Position numbers and translations under genes: made by a program. A stretch of DNA of 64,000 nucleotides from Tsuneonella dongtanensis (GTDB lineage Bacteria > Pseudomonadota > Alphaproteobacteria > Sphingomonadales > Sphingomonadaceae), in the NCBI RefSeq assembly GCF_001698205.1, contig NZ_CP016591.1, forward strand, positions 1,984,001 to 2,048,000. The letters are read 5' to 3'. This document shows, in pieces, positions 43,726 through 53,771 of the stretch. The notes under the pieces are model-generated. The model was not told the DNA's origin. It saw only the letters and a list, made by a program, of their open reading frames with translations, and did not search any database. How positions within the stretch are numbered: the first letter of the stretch is position 1; each line of letters starts with the position of its first letter.

Positions 43726-46422
43726 ATGTTGGGGAATGCGCCGGACGCCGATCAGGCCTTCGAGGAACTCGGGCCTTTGCCCGACGCTGCCCCTCGCCTG
43801 GAAATCGACACCGGGCGTGTTCCGCGGGCCCGAACTCCCCGTCGCAGACCAGATCGCGCTGTTTCGCCGAGAACGATTGGCGAGCGGCAAAACGCGTCCC
43901 TTCCTTCTTACTGGAACCGGATCGCGATATTTCTCCCCGCGGCCATGGTGCTTTCCGCAATCGCGGAGAGCTCTTTGCCTCCCTTTTCGTCGGTCGTCGC
44001 CGCTGGGTTTGCGATGGCGATCCTCCTTTGCTCACCCACCCTGTCCCGCGTCGAGCGCGCCATAAAGCCGCAATCGCCACAGTACTTCGCGATCATGGGG
44101 TTCGCCGTGATAGCGCCGATCGGCCTTGCTTCATTGGCCTTTTCGAACTGGATGGTGAACGGTTCGCTCGATTATCATTGGGGAGCCGCCTCGCTCATCT
44201 CGCTGACCGCGCTGACCACCGCGCTTCTCGGCAATCGCATCGTGCTGATTTTTACCGCTCAGGCCGTCTGCTGGTCGATCTACGCCCTTATCGAAGGTAC
44301 AGCTTATGCGGTGGGGGCCACGAGCGCGGCGGTCCTCGTTCTCGTGCTCGTCAGTCGCTACCAGGCACGCATCAACAAGGCGGAAGCCGAGCGCCAGGCG
44401 GCCCTCGAGCGCCGCCAGACACGAGCGGAAGATATCCTTCGCGATTACGAGGAGACCGGGCAGGGGTGGTTTTGGGAAACCGATCGACGCGGACAGATCA
44501 TCTATCTGTCCGATAGTGTCGCTCGCTCACTGAACCGTGAAAAAGCGGAATTGGATGGGCGTCCATTTGTCGAGCTCTTCGACCTCGCCTGCGACAGCCG
44601 TGAGGGGGAGCGGACACTCCTTTTCCACTTGTCCGCGCGATCCGCCTTTACCGAACTAGCGGTCCGATCGAGCAATCCGGACGAGGAGCGCTGGTGGTCG
44701 ATCAACGGTCGCCCCATTTTCGACGAGTATCACAATTTCTGCGGCTTTCGCGGGTCTGGCACCGACCTGACCGAGAAGAAGCGAAGCGCGGACCAGGCGT
44801 CCAGGCTCGCGCGGTTCGACTCCCTGACAGGTCTGGCGAACCGCTTCCAGATGTCGCAGAGCCTGGAAAAGATTCTCGCCAATCCCCTGGAAATGCAGCG
44901 CGAGTGTGCGGTTTTCCTGCTCGACCTCGATCGTTTCAAGCATGTGAACGATACGCTTGGCCACCCGGCGGGCGATGCACTGCTGCGCCAGGTCGCCCAG
45001 CGGCTCGAACGGACAGTCGGAAGATCGGGCCGCGTCGGCCGCCTGGGCGGTGACGAATTCCAGGTGATCGTGCCGGGGCGGATCGACCGGGCTCAGGTCA
45101 GCGCCCTTGCGAAGGACATCATCACAGCAATCTCGCAGCCCTATTCGATCGAGGGTCACCGCGTGGTGATCGGGGTCTCGGTCGGGATTGCAATTTCACC
45201 CGACGACGGCACGACGAATGAAGCGTTGATCCGTAACGCCGACCTTGCCCTCTACGCCGCAAAGGACGGCGGACGCGGTCGTCATCATTTCTACGCGCCG
45301 GACCTGCACGCTGACGCCGAGGAAAGAAGCAAGCTAGAACGAGACTTGCGCGACGCCATCGCCGAGGGAAACCTCGAACTCCATTATCAGCCGGTCGTGC
45401 ATATCGCGACGGAGAAGATCGTCGGATTCGAAGCGCTGCTGCGATGGCACCACCCCGCTCACGGGTGGATGTCGCCTGCGAAGTTCATACCGATCGCCGA
45501 GGAATCTGGACTGATCGGTGCGATCGGCGAATGGGCGATCCGCACAGCCTGTCAGGACTTGGCACGATGGCCACACGATGTCCGCTGCGCCGTCAACGTG
45601 TCGACCCTCCAATTCAAGAATCCCGAACTGCCCTTCATCGTCGAAGATGCGATCGATTCAGCGGGCATCCATCCCGGACGGCTGGAATTGGAAATTACCG
45701 AAAGCGTCTTCCTCACCGACGACGAGGGAACCGACGCGATGTTCGCGGCGCTGAAGCAGATCGGCGTCCGATTGGCCCTCGACGATTTCGGCACCGGGTA
45801 TTCATCGCTGGGCTACTTGAAGAAGGCGCCATTCGACAAGATCAAGATCGACCGGAGCTTCGTCCAGGGTGCTACCGAGAGGGGTAGCAAGAATGGGGCG
45901 ATCATCGCGTCCATCACCAGTCTGGCCCAGGCTCTGGGAATGGATACCACTGCCGAAGGGGTGGAAACTCTCGATGAACTCGATCTTGTCCGGATGTTCG
46001 GTTGCAGCCACGTCCAAGGCTACATCTACGACCAGCCTCTTGATGTCGTAACCGCCAGTTCCCGCTTGGCGACCGGCTTCGATGCTGTTGCGAAGGGGCC
46101 TCGATCAGCGAGGGCTGCCCGTCACTCGATGCTCAGGCGGGTCATTCTCGAGCATCAGGGCCAGTTCTACAACGGAACGATCCGCAATATTTCGCAGACG
46201 GGTGCGCTCGTCGAGGGGCTGTGGAACGTGCCCGTTGGGACGATTTTTTCCATCGCGCTTTCCGATTCCGTGTCGATGACTGCGACGACGCGGTGGTCCA
46301 GCGAGGATCGGATGGGTGTGGAGTTCGCGGTTCCGCTTGTCAGGGGATCTTCGGGCATGTTCGCCGCACTCGATGGGCCGGCGGCCAGTTCCGAAAGCCA
46401 CCTGTTGCGCCGTACGGCCTGA
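43726..46422 (+). CDS. Membrane GGDEF-EAL-PilZ protein (c-di-GMP turnover and sensing)
   Basis: This protein of about 898 residues has this domain order: hydrophobic helices (about 65-190), PAS (about 235-365), GGDEF with intact GGDEF at 441-445, EAL with E569-A-L571 and DDFGTGYSSL, then PilZ. Both enzymatic motifs are complete (ITES, DDFGTG, KIDRSFV, AEGVE), so it could make and degrade c-di-GMP. The PilZ part keeps NxSxxG (N821-I-S-Q-T-G) but has H-S-M-L-R where RxxxR is expected. ATG 43726 was chosen; GTG 43705 is an alternative. A paralogue follows directly. Confidence 0.9.
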   Translation: MLGNAPDADQAFEELGPLPDAAPRLEIDTGRVPRARTPRRRPDRAVSPRTIGERQNASLPSYWNRIAIFLPAAMVLSAIAESSLPPFSSVVAAGFAMAILLCSPTLSRVERAIKPQSPQYFAIMGFAVIAPIGLASLAFSNWMVNGSLDYHWGAASLISLTALTTALLGNRIVLIFTAQAVCWSIYALIEGTAYAVGATSAAVLVLVLVSRYQARINKAEAERQAALERRQTRAEDILRDYEETGQGWFWETDRRGQIIYLSDSVARSLNREKAELDGRPFVELFDLACDSREGERTLLFHLSARSAFTELAVRSSNPDEERWWSINGRPIFDEYHNFCGFRGSGTDLTEKKRSADQASRLARFDSLTGLANRFQMSQSLEKILANPLEMQRECAVFLLDLDRFKHVNDTLGHPAGDALLRQVAQRLERTVGRSGRVGRLGGDEFQVIVPGRIDRAQVSALAKDIITAISQPYSIEGHRVVIGVSVGIAISPDDGTTNEALIRNADLALYAAKDGGRGRHHFYAPDLHADAEERSKLERDLRDAIAEGNLELHYQPVVHIATEKIVGFEALLRWHHPAHGWMSPAKFIPIAEESGLIGAIGEWAIRTACQDLARWPHDVRCAVNVSTLQFKNPELPFIVEDAIDSAGIHPGRLELEITESVFLTDDEGTDAMFAALKQIGVRLALDDFGTGYSSLGYLKKAPFDKIKIDRSFVQGATERGSKNGAIIASITSLAQALGMDTTAEGVETLDELDLVRMFGCSHVQGYIYDQPLDVVTASSRLATGFDAVAKGPRSARAARHSMLRRVILEHQGQFYNGTIRNISQTGALVEGLWNVPVGTIFSIALSDSVSMTATTRWSSEDRMGVEFAVPLVRGSSGMFAALDGPAASSESHLLRRTA

Positions 46423-46493
46423 AGAGGGTTAGCGAATGCTTCAGCATTGGGCTGTATTCTTATCGGGTCGCCCGGGGAAACTGACACGCCGCC

Positions 46494-48683
46494 ATGGCCC
46501 TGAACTCATTTTTCACACGTAACCCGACCAATCGGCGTGACCGCTCGCGTTCCCCTTCGGGGCAGGACCCGGCCACTCGACTGGCCTTGCTCGATCAGTT
46601 CGAGGACTCGGGCATAGCGTGGCTGTGGGCGACGGATGCTGCCGGAATGCTGAGCTACATATCGGCCAGCGCGGCTGACCAACTTGGCAAAGCCAGCGAA
46701 GAGGTAATCGGCAAGCCACTCTCTACCCTTTTCCTGCCGGATAGAGCCGAAGATGAGGACAAGGCCGAACGGCCGCTCGCTTTCCAGCTTCGGGCCAAGA
46801 ACTCGATCTTCGAATTGCCGGTTCGCCTGGCGGTTGACGACCGGGAAGTCTGGTGGGCGATTAGCGCGCGCCCTCAGAACGATGCGAACGGCGAATTCCT
46901 CGGGTATCGGGGGAGTGCAAAGGACATAACAGCGATCCGCGAGACCCAGCGGGATGCATCTCGGATGGCGCAGTACGATGCGCTTACAGGGCTGGCGAAC
47001 CGGCACCGGATGACCAAGCGCCTCACCGCAACCCTGACAGCTTATAAGGCTGCCAAGCGCACCTGTGCCCTGATGATGCTCGATCTCGACCGATTCAAGC
47101 AGGTCAACGATACCTTGGGCCACCCCGCTGGTGACGAACTTCTGAAGCAGGTTTCCCAGCGCCTCGAGCGGATCATTGGCTCGCGCGGGGAAATCGGGCG
47201 GCTTGGCGGAGACGAATTTCAGGTCATGCTGCCTGATATCGACGACCGCGGCCGGCTGGGCGAAATCGCCACGAGTGTCATTCAAATGATCTCGCAGCCC
47301 TATTCACTCGACGGTAGCAGGGCGATCATCGGTACATCCGTCGGCATTGCGATAGCACCGTACGATGGCATCGAGACCGACGAGTTGGTAAGCAGCGCCG
47401 ACCTCGCGCTGTATTCCGCCAAGGGCGGGGGCCGGGGGCAGTACCGGTTCTTCTCGAGCGAACTGAAGGACGGGGCGCGGCTTCGTCGGCAGATCGAGGA
47501 GGACTTGCGCGACGCGATCCAGACCGATCAGCTGGAAATTCATTACCAACCGATCGTTCGTACTTCCGATCACCGTGCAACCGGTATGGAAGCACTGGTT
47601 CGCTGGAACCATCCAGAGCGCGGGTTCATCAGTCCTTCGGAATTCGTACCCGTTGCCGAGGAAACCAACCTCGTAAACGCGCTCGGTGAATGGGTGCTCA
47701 GGCGCGCGTGCGAAGAGGCAGCGCAATGGCCTGATTCCCTCACCGTTGCGGTCAACGTGTCGGCGATCCAGTTCTCCGCGACCGACCTGCCGAAAATCGT
47801 GCGTTCCACGCTCGATCGCACGGGCCTTCATCCGTCTCGCCTGGTGCTCGAGATAACCGAGAGCGTATTCCTGGGCGACCCTCAAGGTACGCGGGCGATG
47901 CTCAAGGCGCTCAAGAAAGTCGGCGTGCGCCTGGCGCTCGATGACTTCGGCACAGGGTACTCGTCACTCGGCTATCTGAGCAGCGCGCCGCTCGACAAGA
48001 TCAAGATCGACCGTAGCTTTGTCGCCGGCGCGACGGAAAGCGATACAAACAACGCGGAGATCATCGCGGCGATCGTTGGTCTCGCCCGTGCACTAAACAT
48101 GGAAACCGTTGCCGAGGGTGTCGAGGCAATGGACGAGTTGAAGCTCATATCGGGGCTCGGTGCCAGCCACATCCAGGGCTGGATATTCTCAAAGGCTATG
48201 CCGCAATCCGAGTTGCTCGCCCGATTGCAGGAGGGCGGGCTCAAGTTCGTTCCCAGCGGTCCTCCCAAACATCGGACCGACCGTCGCTCGACGTACCGAA
48301 AGGTCGGCGTGATTCATGAGGACCACCGGTACGAGGTCGTCATGAGGAACCTTTCGAAGACGGGCGCAGGGATCGAAGGGCTGATCGACGTGCCACTGGG
48401 CACCCAACTGGTCCTGGATCTCGGCGATGGACAACTGGCCGTATGCAAGGTCGTGCGATCAGCGGGATTTACGCAAGGCCTTGAATTCGAAGACAGCCTG
48501 ATCAGCGACGGCGCCGACGGCCTGTGCACGCGGCACCGCATCAGCCCCTACGCACTCGCCGCCGCGGGAATGCCGCTCGCCGCGTTGCCGCCAGGCTATT
48601 ACAATCCGCCGCAGCGCGATGACGGACTACGCCGGAAGCCAGCGTTTCTGCAGGCGGACCTGTCGAGATCGCGCGCGGCGTGA
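46494..48683 (+). CDS. Soluble PAS-GGDEF-EAL-PilZ protein
   Basis: This 729-residue paralogue of the preceding protein lacks the membrane helices. Order: PAS (about 30-145), GGDEF with GGDEF at 238-242, EAL at 366-368 with DDFGTGYSSL and KIDRSFVAG, and PilZ with R598-S-T-Y-R602 and N619-L-S-K-T-G. All catalytic and ligand motifs are intact. The C-terminal tail after PilZ is proline and glycine-rich. Gap to the upstream gene is 71 bases, same strand, so the pair arose by duplication and is likely co-regulated. Confidence 0.9.
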   Translation: MALNSFFTRNPTNRRDRSRSPSGQDPATRLALLDQFEDSGIAWLWATDAAGMLSYISASAADQLGKASEEVIGKPLSTLFLPDRAEDEDKAERPLAFQLRAKNSIFELPVRLAVDDREVWWAISARPQNDANGEFLGYRGSAKDITAIRETQRDASRMAQYDALTGLANRHRMTKRLTATLTAYKAAKRTCALMMLDLDRFKQVNDTLGHPAGDELLKQVSQRLERIIGSRGEIGRLGGDEFQVMLPDIDDRGRLGEIATSVIQMISQPYSLDGSRAIIGTSVGIAIAPYDGIETDELVSSADLALYSAKGGGRGQYRFFSSELKDGARLRRQIEEDLRDAIQTDQLEIHYQPIVRTSDHRATGMEALVRWNHPERGFISPSEFVPVAEETNLVNALGEWVLRRACEEAAQWPDSLTVAVNVSAIQFSATDLPKIVRSTLDRTGLHPSRLVLEITESVFLGDPQGTRAMLKALKKVGVRLALDDFGTGYSSLGYLSSAPLDKIKIDRSFVAGATESDTNNAEIIAAIVGLARALNMETVAEGVEAMDELKLISGLGASHIQGWIFSKAMPQSELLARLQEGGLKFVPSGPPKHRTDRRSTYRKVGVIHEDHRYEVVMRNLSKTGAGIEGLIDVPLGTQLVLDLGDGQLAVCKVVRSAGFTQGLEFEDSLISDGADGLCTRHRISPYALAAAGMPLAALPPGYYNPPQRDDGLRRKPAFLQADLSRSRAA

Positions 48684-48730
48684 CGCTGCACTGCTGACAG
48701 GCCTTTCGCGGGCCGCTAAGGGCGCGCGGA

Positions 48731-50548
<1,818 letters not shown>

Positions 50549-50549
50549 C

Positions 50550-50571
50550 GACCGCAGGCGCCTAAGCGAGA
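50550..50571 (+). repeat. Degenerate direct repeat, copy 1
   Basis: GACCGCAGGCGCCTAAGCGA begins two bases after the lepA stop. It shares GACCGCAGGC and TAAG/TTAGA-type endings with the copies at 50577 and 50732. Confidence 0.4.
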
Positions 50572-50576
50572 ATTAC

Positions 50577-50600
50577 GCAGCAACCGCAAGCTTAGAAGCC
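50577..50600 (+). repeat. Degenerate direct repeat, copy 2
   Basis: GCAGCAACCGCAAGCTTAGA is the core of this copy, matching copy 3 at most positions, with A/G exchanges. Confidence 0.5.
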
Positions 50601-50731
50601 GGTGGCCGAAGGCCAGCGGGAGGATCGGCCGACGTCGGCGCGCAATGGTGAGGATCGACGTCACGTGCCGGACGGAGCGTGTGCGCCGGCAAGCGCGGAG
50701 CGGCGCGTGGCGGCGAAGGTCCCCCGAGATT

Positions 50732-50757
50732 GCGCTGCGACCGCAGGCTTAGAAAGC
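50732..50757 (+). repeat. Degenerate direct repeat, copy 3
   Basis: GCTGCGACCGCAGGCTTAGA lies within this copy, about 156 bases after copy 2; the two share roughly 18 of 21 bases. Function unknown; no third copy lies at the right edge of the island. Confidence 0.5.
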
Positions 50758-50780
50758 GAGAGGCTGTCATCATGGCCGGG

Positions 50781-50798
50781 GGCAGGGGAGCCCCTGCC
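50781..50798. repeat. Perfect 8-bp inverted repeat
   Basis: GGCAGGGG, AG, then CCCCTGCC forms a strong hairpin with a two-base loop. There is no U-run, so it is not a clear terminator. It lies 78 bases before the Sce7726-type gene. Confidence 0.5.
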
Positions 50799-50817
50799 GA
50801 GCTGAGCCCTTCGACAA

Positions 50818-50832
50818 CGCGGCTTTGCCGCG
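50818..50832. repeat. Short hairpin CGCGGC-TTT-GCCGCG
   Basis: A 6-bp perfect stem with TTT loop, immediately after CCTTCGACAA. It may belong to a dispersed intergenic repeat; this is inferred from the look of the element. Confidence 0.4.
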
Positions 50833-50876
50833 GCGGGACTTGCCATCTGGTAGCGCGCGATTATCAGCCCCTCAAC

Positions 50877-51524
50877 ATGGATGAGGTGCAGATCAAAGCT
50901 GAAGTTCTCAACTTAATCCGAAGCCAATCGACGCGGCGCAGGCGGCCCGTGGTGGCTACGGAATTCCAGATACTGAAGGGCCAAACCCGCGCTGATCTCG
51001 CGATTCTCGATGACGAGTTCATCGGCGTTGAAATTAAGTCAAAAAAGGACACGCTAAAACGACTCGTAAAACAAACTAACGACTATCGTAATTGTTTTGA
51101 CAGAACAGTTTTGGTTTTAGATGAATCGCATCTTTTAGCTTACCTTGGTATTAAACTTCCATTCTGCGACGTGTGGACATTCGACGAGAACAAGAATCTT
51201 AGGCAATTTAGCGAAGGACGTCACGAGCGCGTTCCGGATGAAAACCTTTACCGCATGCTCACGCTTAAAGAGCGAGAAATGGCTTTCCGAGATGCGCGCT
51301 TCAGCGGGTGGTCGCAGCGGGAAATTTTTCTCCATTTCTTCAAGTTGAAGTTCGGCCCTACAAGCGATCAATTCTGGAAATCGGTCGGAAGGCGAAAGAT
51401 TCTTCGCCATGACATCCAATTGCTAAGCAGGTTCCGCGAAATCCGACTGAAGGCAGAGAAAAACGTTGCGGCCCGAGATGAGGAGTGGGCAGCGTGGCTT
51501 CAAGCTCAGAACATCGAGCCCTGA
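50877..51524 (+). CDS. Sce7726-type protein, PD-(D/E)XK nuclease-like
   Basis: This 215-residue protein has the look of the Sce7726 family. A restriction-endonuclease-like core reads R-A-D40-L-A-I-L-D-D-E-F-I-G with E52-I-K54 and SKKDTLKRL, the D...ExK layout of PD-(D/E)XK enzymes. Function is unknown. The codons and bases around 51020-51180 are clearly AT-richer than the flanks, a sign of transfer. No ribosome binding site is seen before ATG 50877, so a leaderless message or an earlier start is possible. The stop directly abuts the stop of the convergent operon (51524/51525). Confidence 0.82.
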   Translation: MDEVQIKAEVLNLIRSQSTRRRRPVVATEFQILKGQTRADLAILDDEFIGVEIKSKKDTLKRLVKQTNDYRNCFDRTVLVLDESHLLAYLGIKLPFCDVWTFDENKNLRQFSEGRHERVPDENLYRMLTLKEREMAFRDARFSGWSQREIFLHFFKLKFGPTSDQFWKSVGRRKILRHDIQLLSRFREIRLKAEKNVAARDEEWAAWLQAQNIEP

Positions 51525-52592
51525 CTACTCATCCCAATCGTCTTCTGTCTCTTCCGCAAGTGCGGGATCGTCGTGAAATGTCTGGACTTGGAGATGCAGA
51601 TTTATCCGGGCTGCCGTCGCTTTCTGTGGGCTACTGATTGCCGACCGATCCCCAGCGATTGTGCGCTCAATCATTTGAGTGCCCCAAACTCGGATATTTG
51701 GGTTCCAAAACTGCGTGGCGGCGAGCAGTCGTGCCTGTGCTTGGTATCCCGAAAATCCAGATTGCGTTTCATGACGGAAGAAGCGCCAGTCTGCCGCAAG
51801 AGGATAATCAATGCGGGGATAGGGTTGTCCGCCGCCGCCGCCTGGACGCTCGATCCGTGCGCTACCCCGATCGCTGTAGATTAGTTCAGGAATCCCTAGG
51901 GCCGTCAACTGGTTGAAAAGCCGACGCTCGTATATCTGCTGAGCGGGCAAATTGTCGAAGGACGATGGGAATGATGTGGCTGATAAACAGATGAACGCGT
52001 CTGGGCAGCCATTCCGGATCGTCGCGATGTATCCCTGTGCCAGAGCAGCGACTTGCAAGTGATCTGCTGCGACCGTTTGAAAATCGAGGATGAACACAAC
52101 GTCGTCGCCGCCGTCAGTCAAGTTTCCCACCCTCTGGGCAAGGGCGCCCATTCCCGGAAAAGCAGGTCGTGGCAGATGTATAACTAGCCCTCGGTCGAAC
52201 CCCCAGAGGCAATCAATCTGCGCGCTTTCCTCAACGGTATTAGGGCTTAGCTGCGCGACTGGGATAAAGTTCTCGTGATCCTCGATAAAACCGCACCACG
52301 ATGCGAAACCCCCATCCGCGCGGCGCAATCGATCGAGTTCGCCGAACACTGGACGTTGCTGTGTGGGCTCGCGGTCGCCAACTCCAACGATAATCGGGCG
52401 CTCCCCATAAGCCTCTTCAAGTCGGTCGAGAGCGTTTTGAAGGCGATTTGACCCTACCCAAGGACGCAGGGGCACGTAGGGTAGCATCCGATCTTTTGTG
52501 CTGTCTGGTAACTCCTCAAGCGCCCTCATTTCGCCCGGTCGAACCGAAAGCAAGGGAATGTACGCCAGACTGTCGAAATCTCTAAGCGCCAT
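51525..52592 (-). CDS. T4-beta-like (beta family) protein
   Basis: This 355-residue protein is likely of the beta family named after phage T4 beta (resemblance from memory). Blocks are SLAYIPLLSVRPGEMRALEEL, PLRPWVGSNRLQNALDRLEEA, VVFILDFQTVAADHLQVAAL and PRIDYPLAADWRFFRHE. No catalytic motif is recognised, and there is no TM or signal peptide. The family is found beside Sce7726-type genes in other genomes, to my knowledge. Its start overlaps the ImmA/IrrE gene end by 11 bases, making it the last gene of a three-gene operon. Confidence 0.7.
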   Translation of the reverse strand: MALRDFDSLAYIPLLSVRPGEMRALEELPDSTKDRMLPYVPLRPWVGSNRLQNALDRLEEAYGERPIIVGVGDREPTQQRPVFGELDRLRRADGGFASWCGFIEDHENFIPVAQLSPNTVEESAQIDCLWGFDRGLVIHLPRPAFPGMGALAQRVGNLTDGGDDVVFILDFQTVAADHLQVAALAQGYIATIRNGCPDAFICLSATSFPSSFDNLPAQQIYERRLFNQLTALGIPELIYSDRGSARIERPGGGGGQPYPRIDYPLAADWRFFRHETQSGFSGYQAQARLLAATQFWNPNIRVWGTQMIERTIAGDRSAISSPQKATAARINLHLQVQTFHDDPALAEETEDDWDE

Positions 52593-53094
52593 CTATGTCG
52601 ATCCGAAGTGTCTCCAGCCTCACTGACATCGCTGGTTCAGAGACATTCAGCTCATTTGCAAGATGCGCGAGTCGATCACCCACATCTTTTTCGATTGCGT
52701 CATTTAATGCTGCGTCAATTAGATGTGGCGGCATCAATATATCGGCTGCAAGGCGGTTAGCCTCCTGCTCCCTGCGATCACTCAAGGACGAACGATACAG
52801 CTTATCGTCCTGAATGCCATTTCCAATCTGATCTCGGTGAAGAAGAAAATGGGCTAGTTCGTGAGCCACTGTGAAACGCTGCCGCCGCTTTGGGTCATGC
52901 CGATTGACGCGTATGGTGTAAGTGCCATCTGGCGCGCGGGTGATTTCGCCTGATATCCCTGGCGAAAGCGTAGCAGCTTTCACTTCTACGCCTAAGGCCG
53001 TTGCGATCTCGCGCAGCCTTACGGCACCTTCGGCTTGGAAGCCGAGAATAGTCTCCCGAATACTAGCCGCTAGACCTCTCCACTCAGGAGACAT
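52582..53094 (-). CDS. ImmA/IrrE family metallopeptidase
   Basis: This 170-residue zinc metallopeptidase has the HExxH site at residues 78-82 (H-E-L-A-H), preceded by RRQRFTVA. A downstream acidic ligand lies in REQEANRLAADILMP, usual for ImmA/IrrE. Family members cleave phage repressor-like regulators (ImmA) or act in stress control. No HTH repressor gene is adjacent, so the target is not apparent. It starts two bases after the upstream gene's stop and overlaps the beta-family gene. The lower GC supports transfer with its neighbours. Confidence 0.9.
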   Translation of the reverse strand: MSPEWRGLAASIRETILGFQAEGAVRLREIATALGVEVKAATLSPGISGEITRAPDGTYTIRVNRHDPKRRQRFTVAHELAHFLLHRDQIGNGIQDDKLYRSSLSDRREQEANRLAADILMPPHLIDAALNDAIEKDVGDRLAHLANELNVSEPAMSVRLETLRIDIDGA

Positions 53095-53096
53095 AT

Positions 53097-53591
53097 TTAG
53101 TTCCCGTCATCGTTTGGCAGCGCATCTGGCGCGCCTTCTCCTTCAACATCGTCCTGATAAAGCTCATCATCCTTGGCCCGATTTCCAAAGGTAACTTCGT
53201 CCACCCGAACTTTGATCCGCTCTTCCATCTCGTCTGAGTTGATCTCCTCGCTGATCGCTCGTTCAAGATAGCGACGAATCTCTCCGTTCTCAATCTGTTC
53301 CTTTACCTCCTCAACTGCCGCCTCTTGGGCGGCTAGAGTGGCGCTGCGTTTGAGTTCAGAAAATCCCCAGACCGCCGCGATGGCAAAAGCGACGCCAAGG
53401 ACCGTCACAAGTACACCAACCGCCGTCAACAGGACTGCCGCGAGGTCTAGGTAGCTGAAGCCATTGGGAGTGAGATCTCCCAGCCAACCCAGGAGTATGA
53501 CACTCGCGAAGGCGCCCGTGATCCCCCCTACGACTAAGGGCAAAATCCAGCCATTCAGACCAGAAGTGGTGTTTAGTCTGCGGTTGCTCAT
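53097..53591 (-). CDS. Two-TM membrane protein with acidic cytoplasmic tail
   Basis: This 164-residue protein of unrecognised family has two hydrophobic helices (about 14-36 and 46-76). A coiled-coil-like charged region (KRSATLAAQEAAVEEVKEQI, about 80-125) and a very acidic C-terminus (YQDDVEGEGAPDALPNDDGN) follow. It is the first gene of the operon with the ImmA/IrrE and beta-family genes. A membrane-anchored effector or sensor arrangement is conceivable (inference only). Confidence 0.72.
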   Translation of the reverse strand: MSNRRLNTTSGLNGWILPLVVGGITGAFASVILLGWLGDLTPNGFSYLDLAAVLLTAVGVLVTVLGVAFAIAAVWGFSELKRSATLAAQEAAVEEVKEQIENGEIRRYLERAISEEINSDEMEERIKVRVDEVTFGNRAKDDELYQDDVEGEGAPDALPNDDGN

Positions 53592-53771
53592 GCCTTTGCA
53601 TAATGGGGCTACGCGATGTTGCCTATATCAACCTGCAAACAGAAAAGACGTCATGGAAGTAAATCCCATGACGTCGAACGGGTTCGGTTGACGCCGACCC
53701 GCCGGCCGGCTCGCTCGATGCGCTGCGCGCACTGGCTCGTAACGCGTCGCTAGGCTATCCAAGCTTTGGCG
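53592..53771. other. Intergenic region at right edge of accessory island
   Basis: These 180 bases hold an inverted repeat (53647-53675), a small palindrome CGAAC-GG-GTTCG at 53675-53686 and GC-rich sequence with the palindrome CCGGCCGG. The operon promoter for the minus-strand genes should lie here. No tRNA or duplicated attachment site was recognised. Confidence 0.5.
53647..53675. repeat. Perfect 10-bp inverted repeat, candidate operator
   Basis: GACGTCATGG and CCATGACGTC are separated by 9 bases. It sits 56 bases upstream of the island operon start at 53591, where a repressor site would be expected. There is no U-run on either strand, so a terminator is less likely. Confidence 0.55.

Larger units (their letters stand above)
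50549..50876. other. Repeat-rich intergenic region at left edge of accessory island
   Basis: No gene is supported in these 328 bases. It contains three degenerate copies of a unit like GACCGCAGGCTTAGAAGCGAGA and two short hairpins. It also holds CTGAGCCCTTCGACAA, which recalls a widespread small bacterial intergenic repeat (from memory). The open frames here are antisense-like or proline/arginine-rich and lack a ribosome binding site. Confidence 0.6.

Noticed and set aside
50772-50876. Upstream ATG that would extend the Sce7726-type protein by 35 residues
   Set aside because: The added sequence lies across two hairpins and is repeat-derived; the family-like sequence starts at 50877.
50877-53591. 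The island read as an integrated prophage or ICE
   Set aside because: No integrase, structural, replication or transfer gene and no duplicated attachment site were seen.
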